Assembly: GCA_022578605.1 (NCBI GenBank)
Contig: MU394111.1
Span: 209,184 to 273,183, forward strand
Direction of reading: 5' to 3'
DNA: 64,000 nt
Source: Camillea tinctor
Lineage: Eukaryota > Ascomycota > Sordariomycetes > Xylariales > Xylariaceae
Shown: positions 11,029 to 23,276 of the stretch, piece after piece
Position numbering within the stretch: position 1 is the stretch's first letter
Layout of the letters: every line of letters begins with the position of its first letter
Position numbers and translations under genes: made by a program
Notes under the pieces: generated by a model
Databases searched by the model: none
The model's input: the letters and a program-made list of their open reading frames with translations, nothing else
What the model was told of the DNA's origin: nothing

Positions 11029-13776
11029 TCACATGAAGTCATCCTGGAAGTCCGCAGCCTCCCACTTCTTCGCGGGCAGCTTGCGGACCTTCTTCTTCGG
11101 GCTACCGGTGCTATGGCCGATGTTGTTATTACTGTTGTTATTGCTGCCGTAGTCGTTTCCGTGGCCGTGGTTGCTGTTCCCGCTCGTAACCCGCAGCTTC
11201 TCCATCCTGCTTCCAAGGCCCGCCATGTTATTATCCGCCTTACTGCTCGGCACGTCGCCCCTCTCCTGCAAAGGCGCCCGGCGCGTGGGTGTGCGTCCGG
11301 CGAGCTCGCGCTTGAGGACCGTGTTCTCGCGGCGCAGACGCTCGTTCTCCTGCTCCAGGTTCTCGATGAGCACGTTTTCCTTGTCCTCGTTCTCGTTCCC
11401 GTAATCCTCGTCGTCATCGTCGTCGCTGGGGGACGTGAGGGTGACGCCCACGCCGCGCGTCAGCACCTCCACCTTGCGGTCCCAGTGCGCCTCCCCCCGC
11501 TCCTGCTCGATCGACAGTGAGGCTTTCCATCGCCCCATCTCCATGGCCAGCCGCTGCTCGAAGTCGGCATGGCACTCCTCCCGGATCTCCTGCTCGAGCT
11601 CGATGGCGCGGTCCTCGAGCGATAGCAGGTGTGCCTCCGCTGTCATGCGAGCCTCGGTCTCGTGGGCTAGCTCCGCGTTGAGCTGCTCGATCATGTCGGC
11701 CATACGCGCTATTTCCAAGGCCGCGTTCTCCATCGTGGCACGCTCCGTGTCGGAGAGCGGCGAGAAGGTTCGGCCGCGCATGTTGACGGGTTGGAAGAAC
11801 GACTTGGTGGTGGTAGTCGTAGTAGTATTCGTTGGTGATACAGGACTGATGCGGCCGGGGTCGGATCGATCGGAGCTTGGTCTCGATTCGGGCCGGGGAA
11901 ACGAAGCACCAGTGTTGCCATTCGCTAGAATGGTAGAGGTGATGGAAGGAACTCGAGGCACGGTGACCTCGCGAGCAAGTGCACTATATCGTAAAATCTG
12001 GGATGTTGCGTTGAAGTCACCAAGTGGATCGGCGGTGACGATCATGACGGCTTTTTGGGGGGCCCGGCGGTGAGAGGTGGAATTTGCTAGGGAGGTGGAA
12101 GGGAAGGAATTCGAGAACAGAAGCTCGGTTAGCTTGCACTGGCGGAATGGCACCAAGTTCGGCTTGATGTTCCAAATTAGTTAGCGTTGCGTACCATATT
12201 ATACCATCGTACCGCACCACGGACGTGTCACGTACCTTGGGAGTGCTGTTCGCGTCGCTCTGCATCTGCAAGCACTGGCCTAGATACATCAGGCTCTCGT
12301 TGATCTTACCCGCCTCAGCCAATGTAGTCCCCTGGGTCTTTGCATCTCGTGCACGCTCACTACCTGCAAGGTCAACAATGCTCAGCGTGCTTGTGCCCCA
12401 TGGCCCACTGGTCCGACCACGCCTCCGTTTCTTGACCTCGACACAAAAGAAGCCGTGACTTCGGGAGGAAACACTATTGCTTCCGGTCCCGGCCACCCGA
12501 CGCTCGTGGAGTCCCGCATCCAGAACCATCAAAGCCTCCTTCAGAGTACCACATATAATCTTCCGCAGTCCTGCCACCACCTTCCGATCCGGAGATAGCT
12601 CGGTCGATTTGAACAGTAGAGGGCGACGACGGGCCTCTTTTGTATTGTGTGATTTCATAGGCGGTGTCAGGAGATCGAAGATACGATCATTATACACCTC
12701 GTACATCGAAACAAGCACAGCATATTCGGCAGACGGATCGCAGGACGCTCTAATAGAGCTGATATCGGGTACTTGGGGGAAATTGGTCGGTCGTTGCAAC
12801 TGACGCCTCGAGGTCGACAGTGAGAAATCACCCTTGGATCGAGATTTAGTTACATTCTTGCTCTTGGCAGTGGATGTTAAGGTCATATAGTGTTTGTTCG
12901 GAGACATGTTAGCCAACTTTGGCTTTGTCGACGCGACTGGCGTCCGGCGCAGCGATGAAGGCTTCTTCATCTGGCTGGGAGGTGTGGAAAGTAGTGTCAC
13001 GTGTGTCATCTCATCCTCGTAGCTGACCAGCCGCACACCTCGAGGGCTGGTTGGGAAACAGCCAGGCAGCTGAGGAAAATCATCGGATAGCGAGGGACGA
13101 AAGAGATCATTCTGGGGTCGTACAGTCATGGGAGTAGCAGCTCTGGATCCGGCTCGTGAAGAAGTAGAGACCGAAAAGTCAGTGTATATCGAGTCAATGA
13201 ATGACGTCGCGGAGAAAATGGCGGCCTCGGATGCATCTGAGGATCGGATGCTCGTCTCGAGCGAGGCATTCGTGTCACAATCGACGATATTTTGGTCGAT
13301 AGATCTAAATATCGCGTCGAGCGAGAGTTGGGTCAAGCCTCGTTGGGTTTTCGACCCGAGAATAGTATGTGACTATAATTCCTGTTAACCAATGTGCTCT
13401 TCCACTGCTAAGCCTATGCCGGTTGATGTCTAGAACATGCCTTTCCGGAGCCCGTGACTCCAAGCGTTGCCAGCAGACCATCCGTGCCATCACCACCGTG
13501 GGGTGCTAGGACACCCTCAACTAAGGGAAGAACTTTGGTGCCCTGGAATAAGTCCAATTGCGTAGCGTCCTCTTCGAAGACCCGCGTGAATGCAAACTTC
13601 TCGATAGCCCGTCTTCGATCGTTCGGAGGGTTTAACGTGATGTGCGTTGGCGCACTTCCCTCTTCCGGCGCTTCGACCAGCAGGAAGCGTTCCGCGGTAG
13701 AGTTCGCAGCCGGCGGAGGTCTCAAGCGCAGGTAGACCTGAAAAAGGCTCGCGTGGGACTTGGACGGAGGATCCAT
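11029..13776 (-). CDS. Kinesin motor protein, kinesin-6-like
   Basis: Microtubule motor of 868 aa. Minus-strand exons are 13776-13441, 13372-12236 and 12162-11029. Intron 1 (13440-13373) has a GC donor (AAG|GCATGT) and splits the P-loop exactly: GVTGSGK | SHTILG. Intron 2 (12235-12163) is GT-AG with a CTAAC branch site. Motor motifs: P-loop (residues ~106-114), SSRSH (switch I), DLAGSERA (switch II), and NESLMYLGQCLQ, followed by PFRQCKLTELL. An insertion of roughly 200 low-complexity residues lies between RGLTQLSLDAIFRS and EYAVLVSMYEVYNDRIFDLL. A large insert there is typical of kinesin-6 (MKLP/Klp9 group), hence the class, which is inferred. The C-terminal half has coiled coil (~ARMADMIEQL to LERE, then LEQENERLRREN), an acidic patch and a basic tail. 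A role in spindle midzone or cytokinesis would be expected. Confidence 0.9.
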
Positions 13777-16700
13777 GGTGTGTGTATACCTAATTGTGTA
13801 AGTACTACGGAATACGGAATACCTGTATGCTACTATGCACGTAACTTCACAACTGCTACAATGTGCGGTGAGTAGTAGTTGGGTTCGTGGAGTCGATGCA
13901 ATGCAGATATTGCGTGCAGCCGAAGTAGTTAACAATTAGGATGCATTTAAGAGTTCCACCACGGTGCGAGGTGCGAGGCCACTCTGTTCGGTTCAACGAG
14001 CGGTGTTGAACGAATTGGTTGTCATTGGATGAGCTTCAGAGCGTGTTTACTTTTAAATCGTGAATCCGTTGTTGAGCCGGCAACCATTGCCTATTAAAGG
14101 TGGAGAACGGACTCGAAGCTGCACAAGCCACATCGACTCCAATCAATCGCCCCACAGACCCCAACTAGCCCCGCGTTAGACTTCGTAGGGCCACAGGCCC
14201 ATTGGAATTTTGAGGCTTTAGCGCCCCGCAATTCGGCGATCTATCCATCATAACTGCCCTGGCTGGCGGACGGAAGAGGGCTGATCCACATTAAGATTCT
14301 GATCGGGTTCCTATGGCGCGCATAGAAAAAAAAAAGGTTTAACATGAACGCTAGGGCCAATCACAAGCCAGACAAACAAGACCAGCATAGACCCCTATTT
14401 TGTTTTCTTTAAAAAAATGTTTAAATTTTTTTTAACGTTTAGTTATGTACATACCTATGTATTCTGTGCTGCTACATATCTATTCAAGTACTAGGTAAGG
14501 TACAATTTCAGGTTTAATAGTCTGCAGCTATAGTTGAAAAGTAAGATTCTTCCATTTGATTGTTGGAGATGTAAGCAGGTCGAGTACGAAAAGGGGAAAA
14601 AAAGGAAACAGGTATTCATCCGAAATTATAAGAAATAATAGAGCAAGATATATTGATTACAACATTGACTTGACATTTGGGGGTCAATTGTAACATTACC
14701 CACGTGCCCCCAGTACGACAGAAACAGCATGTGAAGGTTGGGTCTGGATTCATAGTGACCAATACAGTCAGATACCCCTTTAACTCGGAACACACTTGCA
14801 GATGATATGCAACCCCTCGCAATTGTCTGTTTTCATTGCTTGTGCCTAGCGACCATCATGCCGTCTGACACACACATATACGACATTTCCTAACTGGTTG
14901 TAAAGAGGGGTATAAGTAATAGAAGATACGTGGGAAGAAAACAAAAGGGGTAGTGGTTGAGGGGGCCGATTGAGGAGGAGAAAAAAAGAGTTGAAATAGG
15001 GAGTGCAAGAGGGGTTGAGAAGGAGAGAAGAAAAAAGTGATCATGCATCTTCCTGTTCTTGATGGAGAGTTAACATGCCAACCGCATAATTAATGTGTCC
15101 CCATCAGATGAGGATCCCATCATTCATTGGAAGTTAACCTGTGGCCAGCTATTTCTGTCTTTACGTTCCAATGGCACCAAGTCGACACAAAACGGGGCAA
15201 ACGGAGTTAACCAGATATTTCCAAAAGGGGAACCGGCCACAAGATGCGCGGATTCGGTGATCGTCATTGGAGATTTCATCTTCACTCGAGAAGTCGATCA
15301 TGGTGGAGAAAGATGATGATGAAGTGCATTTGCGGGTCAGGCCGTGATGTCGAACGGTAGAGGTAGGTAGGTATTTCGCACATACTATGGGTACAGTACA
15401 TATTTTAGATCACAGCCCAACTCTCCATGTAGCGAAGCCTATATGTAAGTGTGTTCGTGAAAGGAAATAAATGGGTATAGAGATAAATTCTACTCAGATT
15501 CTCCTCTCCTCACCTACCCCTCCAGGCTGAGATCAGCTCGCCAACCTATTAGGGTCGGAGCTGGTGCTGCAAGCACGTATGTACGTGAATAAAATGGAAC
15601 CAGGGCGTATGGAATTCAAGTTCTAGAGATCAGAACAGAACTATCATCCGATCCATTGCCACCCGACGTAACTGACTATATACTGCCCAGGTGTAGACCA
15701 ACAAGATCGAAGAGAGGGGAAGAAGAGAGGGGGGAGAGGGGACGAATACGTAGGAACAGAAATGAGTCAATTGAATGAATCACTAGCGTCCCGGGTCAGC
15801 ACAGGAATGAAAGTTTGAAGAGTTTCTGTGTTACGATTCTAACATGACTCTACCTAATGTGACGCCGAGAAGTGTGTCAAACGGAGAATAGGGGAAGGGG
15901 GTATAAGCCACGAAGCGGGAAAAAAAAGTATAACTACAACTTTGGAGGAGGGGTTGAGGGGAAGAATAAATAGATAAAACCTATATCAATGAAGGAAACG
16001 AGAGAAGGAATATGCATCTAAGGGATGAAATTTTTTTTTTGCTTGCAGTAGTGTTAACATTAAATCAAACCCTGTCGAGTGTATGTACGTAGGTTAATAC
16101 ATACATATGTAGTGTATGAGATATGCATGGTGTTGCAAGCTCTACCTAGTCAGTCTCGTCAAAAGGGAAAAAAAAAGTATTTTACGACTAAAAAAACCTG
16201 CTAACGGAAGATGAGTGGAAGAAGTGCTCCGTGACTACCAAGTTGAAACCTGCACCATAGCAGCAAGATAAGGTGATGTGGTGTTATTCAATCAAAAAAA
16301 AAAGATCATTTCGTTCGTTCGTCCTTTTTTTTTTTCTCTTCTTTCTCTTGATGGAGTTGAAATGCGGCTTCGAACTAACGCTGGCCACGATGAGCCAGCA
16401 GTAGCCAAATACCTAAACTAACCAATAATGAACATCACATCTATTCGTGCTAGCGGGTTTGAGTGGACCAGGGGTGGATAATAGTGGACTGTTGTGGATT
16501 TGACGAAGAACAAACTCAAAAGGCGGTGACACATCGCCTAAAAGGGTTTAAAGTTCGTCTCACCTACCACCCGGCGAATCAAGGCGTTATGGAATTGTAA
16601 GGTGGTCCCACTAGTACGGAAGAGGGAGAATGGAGTAACGTTGAAAAAAAAAAAAGTGAAAAAAAAAGTTTAGGGACCCCCCGTTTGGTGTAAGATGCGG

Positions 16701-17014
16701 CAACAGCAGCAGCAACAGCAGTAGCAGTAGCAGTACACTAGCAAATACCTAAATCTAGTGTAACACATAGTGGCAGGAGGAAGGTGCAGTGCTCCGACTC
16801 TAGTGTAGTAGTGTAGTTATATCCACGATGAAATTTTCCCGGGTCCGTTCTTTTCCTCCCTCCTTCTCTTCCTCTTACCCCAGCAAAGCAAAACCACCAC
16901 CAAAACTCAAGACAAAGAAGTCGCACTATCTCAATACACAACCATAACCAGAATATAACAATAACCACTTCGTCGAGAATCATGCCTTCGGCCGTCGCTG
17001 AGCTGTAAACCCCC

Positions 17015-17046
17015 ACTGCGGGACGTCCAAGGGACCGTCCCGCAGT
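17015..17046. promoter_or_regulatory. Perfect 11-bp inverted repeat (hairpin)
   Basis: ACTGCGGGACG at 17015-17025 and its exact reverse complement at 17036-17046 are separated by 10 bases. It lies 635 bases upstream of the acidic protein's start. It could be a protein-binding palindrome or, if transcribed, a leader hairpin. A second, imperfect stem follows at 17111-17159. Confidence 0.55.
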
Positions 17047-17110
17047 CCATCAGTTCACCGAGTAATTCAGTTCCTAATTCGACCTCGACGAAGTTATACA
17101 GACTTTCACT

Positions 17111-17159
17111 GTCTTCTGCCCCTCAGGCAAAAAGAAAGGGGACTTGAGGGTCTGAAGAC
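17111..17159. promoter_or_regulatory. Imperfect inverted repeat (possible leader hairpin)
   Basis: The left arm begins GTCTTCTGCCCCTCA. The right arm ends TTGAGGGTCTGAAGAC. The arms pair except for a few positions around an A/G-rich loop. This is the second foldback within 150 bases upstream of the acidic protein gene. Function is unknown. Confidence 0.4.
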
Positions 17160-17681
17160 CTTAACAGAACTATTGAGCAAATTGCCCGTTCGCAAGAGGG
17201 GGGGGCTTGCTGCTGCTTCGATATCGTAACCACCATTCACCATCACCATCATCATCACCATTCACCCCTCCTACTACTATCACCATTACCACCACTACCA
17301 CCACATATTATACGCATCCTCTCCCATTTCGTTACCTCTAGCAGCTATACATACCAGAAATTATCCTCTCCCTCTCCACCATCACCTGTATACGCATATA
17401 TACGCCGATCATATCTGCGAAGAGTAGTTGTAGAACGGCGAACGTCCAACGTCCAAGAAATACCCCAGGAGAAAAACTTTTTTTTTGCGAGCATACCACA
17501 AAATTTGTTCTGCATTATTATTTTGAGATATTCCCCGGTCCGTGCAGCTTCTTCGAGAATCGATCTAGCTTCACCGCTGTTTTTACTCGATCCTCCAATC
17601 GGCGAGCCTGTTACCCAGCAGCCCAGGCCCTAGCCCACCCCTGCAGATATACCGTTCCCGCAGATTACCTGGTTGACAGCC

Positions 17682-19529
17682 ATGTCGAGAAACGTTCGGC
17701 AGGTAGCCCCGACTACCCCCGTCAAGGTCAGCAAACGGCGGGCCTCTGACGCATCATCGTCCCTTGACCTTTCCGATGAGGACGGTTATTCGGGGGTTGA
17801 AGATATTACCGATTCCGATGAGGACGAGGAGGATGTGGATGCGGTCGAGGAGGAGCACATACTCTCAGACGAATTACACCACATAATTCGGAGCTCCCCT
17901 CGGCCAGATGACCAAGATGATAATCAAGAGGATGACGAAGATGATGAGGATGACGCTGATGAAGACGACTACGAGGGAGACGATGACGAAGAGGAGGAGG
18001 AGGAAGACGACGACGACGATGAGAACGGTAGTTGGGCTGGCATCCTATCTGATACTGATATTGCTCACCATGACGAACCTACCCCTGAGCAGGAGGACAC
18101 GACAGCTATTCGCCGTGTTCGTTTCGATGTTCCTGACTCTTCAGATGACGATTCAACCGAGACGGATGAGGATCTTGACGGTGGCTTTTTCCCTGACCTC
18201 TTCGTTGACAAGAGCACCCTTGATCCTACATTCCGGCGTGAGATTGAGACTGATCCCTTCCCGGACGACTCATCTATTTCCGACGGCATATGGGACCCTT
18301 ATGAGCCGACTCCACAATACCACCATCACCATGATAAACGTATTCCAGATGAAACCTCGGATTTTGAAGCTCTCATTGCTGCTATGGAGGAGGAAGATAG
18401 CACTACCCCGGTTGCCACACCTATGACACACCATGACTTATCGACTGCTATTTCCACGCCTGCTGCGTCTCCCAATGAGGATGACATCTCCTTGGATGGA
18501 TATCAAAGTGAGTATTAGTGTACAGGATTGAGAGAGTTTTTTTTTTTTAGCTAATCGACCCACCCAGCCGATGGCGACACTACTGACGAGGAAGATCCTC
18601 CCGAGCGACCCCCTCGACGTAAGATTCGAAGGGAGACTATAGGAGAGGACAATTCTTCGGATTCGGATGTTGTCACGCTCATCAGGCCTCGGCGTGGGCA
18701 GCCCCGTGTTGGGCGCTTTGATCTTGATAAATCCAGCAAGAAGCCTATTGCCATCCTCAATCCAAGAACTGGAAAGATGATGATCTTCACTCACCAGACC
18801 ATGAGAGGGAGGGGCTTCGATCTCTCACCGGAGCAATTTAACTTTCAGTTCTTCGACCAGCCTCAGGCATCGCCTATTCTCAGCAATCCAGGAAACATCA
18901 TGATGAGCGGTATGATATCCTCCAGTACGTATGGGGATTTCATGAATACCCACGCAGTTGGCCCCGCCGAGGCCTGGTATGCCCAGGGTCCTGACGGGAG
19001 TGCGATAGCTGAATCATCTGATTCGGACGGCCATGTAGTCGACGAAGAGGAGAATCACCTGAAACTTGAAGATTTTGTCACCCTATGTGATGACTCTTCC
19101 GACGACGACGATGCCGGTGCCAAGCTCATTGCGGATGAGGGTGATGAAATATTCCGCACACCTGCACGTCCTACTACAGCATCGAGTGATGTTGCATCGC
19201 TGCTCGACCACTTTGAGCACAACGCCAATATTGTCGGTGCCTTCCGAAGAGACCAAGCGAATCATCAGTTGATCAGCCGTAGTAAAGCTACTCGTGAGTC
19301 GCTAGCGTTCTCTGGTCCTTACTTTGAAGGCACACTCCGTGGTATCAAAGATGGACGAATTGCTACCACCAATGTTCCCATTTCACCGCTACGTAGGCAA
19401 AAGAAAATGCCCGAATTAGCCAGCAGTCCATTGGCGCCTATGTCGCAGAAGAGAAAGGCACCATCCGAACATCATCTAGGCCATAAGCGACAGAGAAGCA
19501 TTCCTGATGTGGGGCCGCTTAGAATATGA
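17682..19529 (+). CDS. Highly acidic, low-complexity conserved-type fungal protein
   Basis: No enzymatic domain recognised. Exons 17682-18507 and 18568-19529 are joined at phase 1 over a 60-nt intron (GTGAGT donor) to give 595 aa. The start is ATG at 17682, reading MSRNVRQVAPTTPVK. The first ~130 residues carry long Asp/Glu runs. A central segment of ordinary complexity follows (KKPIAILNPRTGKMMIF, then DLSPEQFNFQFFDQP) and looks like the conserved core. The C-terminal part has repeated SSDSD/DDSSDDDD acidic-serine clusters (possible CK2 sites) and a basic tail with KKMPELASSPLAP and KRKAPSEHHLGHKRQR, a probable nuclear localisation signal. A nuclear, chromatin- or transcription-associated role is a guess from composition. 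Confidence 0.85.
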
Positions 19530-21411
19530 GCCCTCTTCTATACATGCGGCCACCTATTTCCGGGACCTCTAGCATCTTTTCATCATTATACTCCAAAAAT
19601 ACGCCGTTGGACGGCATGAGCCTCATGAAGGCCATCCCTGACCACGCACAACACTCGCCTACGCGATTCTTCACTTCCCTTGGTAAAATATGTTTCCCAA
19701 CTGATTTTATGGTTTCATGTACTGGGTGTCAGTTCTCCTTTTCGTTCTACTATTGATCTCTAAGTGGGAGATATGCCCGTATTTCAAAGGTATACTTCTA
19801 CAAGGATATCATAGCAGATATCTATTCTTTTTCATCCCCCCCTAGACTGCTTGCTATGTTTGCAAGCTGGCCTGGATAGATGGATTATGGCAAGACGGAA
19901 TTGGGTCATCCCCCTTAAAACCAAAAGCTTAGACTCACCCTGATTATATTTCCTTTTCTATTTACTTGATTGAGCGTGTATAACTACTGGCTAGTGCAGC
20001 AATACCCAAGAGTCTGGATTCCTTCCACTTAGTCGAAGAGACGTGGACAGACCATGGCGAATGATGGGCCATTCATCTAGGTGCATGTGTAGAAAGGAGG
20101 AATGAGTGCGGGAAAAGGCATATCATTAACCTAGTATACTCCTACTAGCATCTGATTACTTTGTAACTAGCAGGCTCTCGTGGAAACGATGGGTCATGAT
20201 TGAGTAGTTAAAAAGAAACAAAATTTCAATGCACTATTGGTACCTTAAAAGCCCTCTTTATATTGCCAATCATGTGCCCCGTTTAACACAGGGTGCCCTA
20301 TTATTACTCCTGCTTGCTCTCTTTAGGTAGTTCAAGGCTTTCATTGCCTCTATCAGAGTCACCATTGTTTGGATTAGTTCTATTGAGAGCTAGGTATGTG
20401 CTATGCTTGCAGCTTAGATATGATTCTGATGATGCACATATTTCATTGACAGCAGCTGAATTAGATAATTAGGCTCACCTGAAGTTGGAGGTGTGCAAAT
20501 GATACGCATGGATTTTGGCCTGCACACATGCACACAGAGAGAAACTATCAACCCTGGCAGTGGGAAACCCCCTGGACCGGACGATTAGGGCTAGGTTAGA
20601 TTAATGCAGGAAACTTCACATCTCCAACACGGCAGATGAGGTGACAAAAACTGGAAGGAAGAAGAGTAAAGGGAAGGGAATAAAAAAAAACACGCTCGAC
20701 TACGGCGCCACCCGAGCGGATTATAAGCCTTCGTTGACTATAGGCCGAAAAGAGGGTTACATCGCTCTACCTGGTCGAGGTTGAGATCCACTATACAATA
20801 GTGCGAGATCTTGGGCAAAATGTCTGAGCGTCCCTTAAACTGTCAGACGGAACCCTGGAGGATTGTATAGGTAGGCAAATGGGATGAGGGCAACGGCTGA
20901 CGCGGTCCTGTTGAAGAAGAGCGTTCTAGGTCAAGTTGAAAAGTTATACCAAGTAGCTAACCTACATAAATAGAAGCATGAATGAATCCGACTTTTTCCA
21001 GTTTTATGTTCTACTACTAGATGATATAAGAAAGTCATAGATATATATGTATATCATCCCCCGGTTCGCTAGACTCGAATCCCCGGGGGGCGAGAGGGTC
21101 GAGATCTCATTTCGCACCCACCACAACCTAGAACCATGAACCATTCCTAGGGTATTTCTGAGTAGATCAGGGTAGCATTGGCGCCCAGGAGGAGGGTATA
21201 ATCTGCCTTGACAACCCCTCGTACGGCGCATGCAGGAAACTTTCACGGCGCGCATGGGTCAACTGGGATTGATTAATAGTACATAGATATTATAAATCTA
21301 TTTCACCTACCACCTCGTCTCCTGCACGAAATGTGCGGAAGGGGTGTTTTTCTTTAGCTCATCCGTTCTGGACGACTGAAAGCTGGACACATAAACCTAG
21401 TAATACAGGCG
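19530..21411. other. Intergenic, no gene seen
   Basis: 3' region of the acidic protein gene and 5' region of the sugar transporter. No coding or RNA gene is supported. The short frame at 19526-19756 begins inside the stop region and has no family character. Confidence 0.5.
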
Positions 21412-23276
21412 ATGGCATCAACAACGACGACGACGACGACTAAGGAAGCCGCTGACATGGAGGTAGCGAGAGAGATCGGCGGATGGCACGACACGACGGG
21501 TGCGCGCCAGGCGTGGGTGGCTGAAAAAGAGATTGGGCTCTGGGAGGCCATCAAGACAAATCGACGCGCCGTCTTCTGGTCGGTCATGATATCGATGTCT
21601 CTGATCATGGAAGTGCGTTGCCAACACTCTTTCCTCGCCCCCTTCTTCCCGATCTGCTAACACATGGGGGTTGGTGAGAAACATAGGGCTACGACACGGC
21701 GCTGGTAACGTCCTTCTTCGCCTACCCAACGTTCCAGCGCAAGTACGGCGAGTACTTCCCCTCGATCCAGCAGTACCAGCTCTCGGGGGCGTGGCAGGCG
21801 GGGCTCTCGGACGCGCAGGTGGTCGGGCTCATCATCGGGGGACTCATCAACGGCTGGTCGTCGAGCCGGTTCGGGTACAAGCCCACGATGTTAGTGGCGC
21901 TGCTCGCGCTCAACGCCACGCTGTTCACGACCTTCTTCGCGCCCTCGGCGGGCGTGCTGCTGGCGGGACAGCTGCTCAACGGCATCCCCTGGGGCGTGTT
22001 CGCCACCGTCGCGCCCGCCTACGCCTCCGAGGTGCTGCCCCTCGCCCTGCGCGGCTACCTCACCGTCTTCTGCAACCTGTGCTGGGCCACCGGCCAGCTC
22101 ATCGCCAACGGCGTGCTCCAGGGCCTCGTCACCAACCCCACCGAGTGGTCCTACCGCATCCCCTTCGGCCTCCAGTGGATCTGGCCCCTGCCCCTCTCCG
22201 CCATCCTGTTCTTCGCCCCCGAGTCCCCCTGGTTCCTCGTCCGCCGCGCCCGCTATGCCGACGCCCAGGCCGCCCTCCGCCGCCTCGCCGACCGCTCCGA
22301 CGACCAGGTCCAAGCCGCCCTCGCGCAGATGCGCTGCACCGTCGCGCGCGAGACCGAGGACGCCCGCAAGCGCGGCGACGCCGAGTCCTCGTACCTCGAC
22401 TGCCTGCGCGGGGCCGACCGGCGCCGCACCGAGATCTGCTGCGTCGCGTGGGCCGGCCAGATGCTGTCCGGCGCCATCTTCGCCTACAGCGCCACCTACT
22501 TCTTCGCGCAGGCCGGGCTCGCCGTCGCCGACGCCTACAAGATCGGCGTCGCCACCAACGCCCTGTCGTTCCTCGGCACCGTGCTGTCGTGGTTCCTGAT
22601 GGCGCGCGCCGGCCGCCGCGTTATCTACGTGTCGGGCGCCGCCGCCCTGGCCCTCGTGCTGCTCGTTATCGGCATCGTGTCCGCGACCACCGAGACCGTG
22701 ACGAATAGCCCCGAGGCTTGGGCCCAGGCGGCGCTGCTGCTTGTGTGGCATCTCGTGTACTCCCTTACCCTGGGTCCTGTCACGTACGCCGTTGTGGCGG
22801 AGACGTCGGCGGTGAGGCTGCGCGCGCGGACTGTGGTGCTGGCTCGCTGTGTGTATAATGTTACGCTCATCGTGGCGGCTGTGCTGGGGCCCTACATGAT
22901 CAACCCGTCTGAGTGGAACTGGCAGGGACGTGCTGCGTTCTTCTGGTGCGGCGGCGCGACGCTGACTGCTGTGTGGGCTTACTTCCGGTTGCCGGAGGCT
23001 AAGGTGAGTTTTTCTAGTCTATTTCTCTTCTTTTTTCTATGAGTGTCATATCCGTCTCTCCTTTGTTCCATATCGCGTATGCGTGCAAATGTGGCTGGCG
23101 ATGTATGGGAGGTGAAGCTAACGTACTATTAGGGTCGCTCGTACGAGGAGCTCGACATGCTATTCAGCATGAAAGTGCCTACCCGGAAGTTCAGCTCGAC
23201 GAAAGTTACTGTTTACGAGGAGGATTCGGCCAGCGGTTCTAAGCCCGCCTCGCGTCAACCTGATGATACGATATGA
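21412..23276 (+). CDS. MFS sugar transporter, alpha-glucoside (maltose) permease type
   Basis: Proton-linked sugar uptake at the plasma membrane is expected. Exons 21412-21612, 21687-23003 and 23133-23276, all phase 0, give 553 aa. Sugar-porter signatures: GYDTALVTSFFAYPTFQRKYG-like start of helix 1, the SSRFGYKP loop, PESPWFLVRR after helix 6, MARAGRR in the 8-9 loop, and the C-terminal PEAKGRSYEELDMLF that marks the family end. About twelve hydrophobic segments are visible. The MALxx-like GYDTxLxxSFFAYPxFxxKYG pattern points to the maltose/alpha-glucoside subgroup rather than hexose transporters. This is family knowledge, not proof of substrate. Exon 2 is strikingly GC-rich compared with its flanks. 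The nearest carbohydrate gene is the GH31 enzyme 6 kb away. Confidence 0.92.

Larger units (their letters stand above)
13777..17681. other. Long divergent intergenic region (~3.9 kb)
   Basis: Lies between the kinesin start (-) and the acidic protein start (+). No coding region is supported. It has many A-runs, a CAG/CAA-type repeat at about 16697-16734, CT- and CAC-rich DNA at 17230-17390, and two hairpins at 17015-17046 and 17111-17159. The length and the pyrimidine-rich, intron-like 3' part suggest a long promoter and 5' leader for the downstream gene, or an unannotated non-coding transcript. Confidence 0.5.

Noticed and set aside
11113..12073. Plus-strand frames over the kinesin gene
   Set aside because: The minus strand carries the conserved motor motifs; these are antisense shadows.
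6599..13776. Secondary-metabolite gene cluster around the NRPS-like gene
   Set aside because: Neighbours are a dead esterase and a motor protein; no tailoring enzyme, transporter or regulator is adjacent.
20690..20800. Possible tRNA or structured RNA (CACCCGAGCGG...GGTCGAGGTTGAGATCC)
   Set aside because: Spacing and stems do not fit a cloverleaf.
21671..22751. 345-codon plus and 286-codon minus frames over the transporter
   Set aside because: Arg/Pro/Ala/Gly-rich shadow translations of the GC-rich permease exon, which itself shows clear MFS motifs.
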